From JANTGF01 sp033791445 (GTDB taxonomy: Bacteria > Bacteroidota > Bacteroidia > Bacteroidales > VadinHA17): a DNA stretch of 16,814 nucleotides. A program made the translations under genes and the position numbers. Positions 16,270 to 16,814 of the stretch are shown here, one piece after another; the stretch's first letter is position 1; every line of letters begins with the position of its first letter. Below the pieces are notes generated by a model. It was not told the DNA's origin and made no database searches. It saw nothing but the letters and a program-made list of their open reading frames with translations. The DNA lies in NCBI GenBank assembly GCA_033791445.1, contig JASJGS010000246.1, forward strand, positions 1 through 16,814, written 5' to 3'.

Positions 16270-16350
16270 TTATTCATCAATAGAAACAAAGCTTTCATCA
16301 TTCATCTCTGCTGTAAGCCTATGTTTAAAATTCATATATTTACTGCTCAT
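16270..16350 (-). CDS. Possible 26-residue leader ORF upstream of the molybdoenzyme operon
   Basis: An ATG-started frame on the minus strand encodes 26 residues beginning MSSKYMNFKH and ending SFVSIDE, with a TAA stop 74 nt before the catalytic-subunit start. Residues are mixed polar and hydrophobic, with no signal or membrane segment. Frames this short are common by chance in AT-rich DNA, and no ribosome-binding site or promoter supports it. I include it because it fills most of the 183-nt divergent region and could be a leader peptide or small regulator. Confidence 0.25.
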   Translation of the reverse strand: MSSKYMNFKHRLTAEMNDESFVSIDE

Positions 16351-16378
16351 AAATTTTACTAATTAAAAATTCAATTCT

Positions 16379-16564
16379 ATGTCTGACTCAGTGACAAAGA
16401 CCTGTTTGGTCTGCAATAAAAATGAAATGGAAATTCCATTAACACAATTTGATTTTCAGCAAAAGCCATTTTGGATTTGCCCACAACATATTCCAATGTT
16501 AATTCATGACCCTTCAAAATTAATTGGAAAACTCCCTGGTGCAGAAAATCTTAACCCTGCTTAA
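16379..16564 (+). CDS. Small putative zinc-binding protein (CxxC...CxxH)
   Basis: This 61-residue protein has one potential zinc knuckle: C9-x2-C12 (CLVC) and C34-x2-H37 (CPQH), 21 residues apart. The remainder (ICPQHIPMLIHDPSKL, then GKLPGAENL) looks like a compact conserved domain. I believe similar short proteins occur widely in Bacteroidota, but I know of no assigned function. It has no signal peptide and is probably cytoplasmic. It lies 26 nt before the secreted patatin gene, suggesting an operon, and diverges from the molybdoenzyme operon across 183 nt. A role in metal or redox sensing would be a guess; structural zinc binding is the only thing the residues suggest. Confidence 0.75.
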   Translation: MSDSVTKTCLVCNKNEMEIPLTQFDFQQKPFWICPQHIPMLIHDPSKLIGKLPGAENLNPA

Positions 16565-16590
16565 ATCGTAAAAAAAATATCTTTTTGAAC

Positions 16591-16814
16591 ATGAGATTTA
16601 AATGTTTAAATATTGTCGTTTTTACAATTATTTTGGCAGTTATCTCATTCACGAATTCCAGAGCACAGGAAAATATCATCAAGAGGCCAAAGGTTGGACT
16701 TGTACTTTCTGGCGGAGGAGCAAAAGGAATGGCTCATGTTGGAGTTTTAAAAGTATTGGAAGAGGTAGGAATGCCCATTGACTATATTGGTGGAACCAGT
16801 ATGGGTAGTATTGT
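16591..16814 (+). CDS. Secreted patatin-like phospholipase, 5' end (runs off window)
   Basis: The first 74 codons show a signal peptide (hydrophobic 7-20, cleavage probably near NSRAQ at 22-26) followed at once by the start of a patatin domain. The visible motifs are VGLVLSGGGAKGMAHVGVL, with the glycine-rich oxyanion loop at 40-46, and GGTSMG with the nucleophile Ser70 (G-x-S-x-G). The Asp of the catalytic dyad lies beyond the window. Secreted patatins of Bacteroidota often continue into a POTRA/BamA-like outer-membrane barrel, but this cannot be seen here. Expected activity is hydrolysis of phospholipid or other acyl esters. It starts 26 nt after the small zinc-binding protein gene. Confidence 0.95.
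   Translation, partial: MRFKCLNIVVFTIILAVISFTNSRAQENIIKRPKVGLVLSGGGAKGMAHVGVLKVLEEVGMPIDYIGGTSMGSI

Noticed and set aside
1..16814. Mobile element, prophage, CRISPR or defence system.
   Set aside because: No transposase, integrase, direct-repeat array, tRNA-bounded island or known defence domain is visible.

Overview
The window looks like part of a chromosome from a member of the Bacteroidota. It is AT-rich, starts are not preceded by Shine-Dalgarno sequences, and one intergenic region carries a good match to the Bacteroidota promoter (a TTG-type -33 box, 19 bp, then TAnnTTTG). The gene content fits too: a VPS10/sortilin-type BNR protein, a DUF2027-Smr protein, a QueA of the roughly 400-residue form, a C69 dipeptidase, and a secreted patatin. 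The molybdoenzyme operon suggests that anaerobic or facultative respiration is possible. I see no insertion sequences, phage genes, CRISPR arrays or tRNAs. Most genes are ordinary chromosomal ones.

Layout. On the plus strand, 2-2782 holds the 3' part of a BNR-repeat exported protein and a secreted DUF302-like protein, ended by a strong hairpin terminator at 2802-2838. The RNase P RNA gene (rnpB) lies on the minus strand at about 2841-3248, convergent with that pair. Next on the minus strand are a lone receiver-domain response regulator (3348-3710) and a DUF2027/Smr protein (3914-4933). Divergent from these is queA (5088-6305, plus). Convergent with queA is a minus-strand pair: a predicted outer-membrane protein started by TTG, and a lipoprotein metallophosphoesterase 6 nt behind it (6359-7927).

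A minus-strand block at 8052-11390 reads, in transcription order, exported C69 dipeptidase, small multi-pass membrane protein (PF13796-like), and threonine aldolase. It is preceded by the best promoter in the window. Another minus-strand block at 11511-16195 reads, in transcription order, a molybdopterin catalytic subunit without a Tat signal, a fused DmsB-DmsC-type subunit (four 4Fe-4S clusters plus a multi-helix quinone-reactive anchor), and a Cys/Met-metabolism PLP lyase. Together the first two could form a complete two-polypeptide, cytoplasm-facing molybdoenzyme linked to the quinone pool, with a sulfur amino-acid enzyme behind it. This is the most interesting part of the window. Divergent from it on the plus strand are a 61-residue putative zinc-binding protein and the 5' end of a secreted patatin-like phospholipase that runs off the window.

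The only stretch over 300 bases without a protein gene (2783-3347) is filled by the terminator and rnpB. The other gaps are under about 210 bases.
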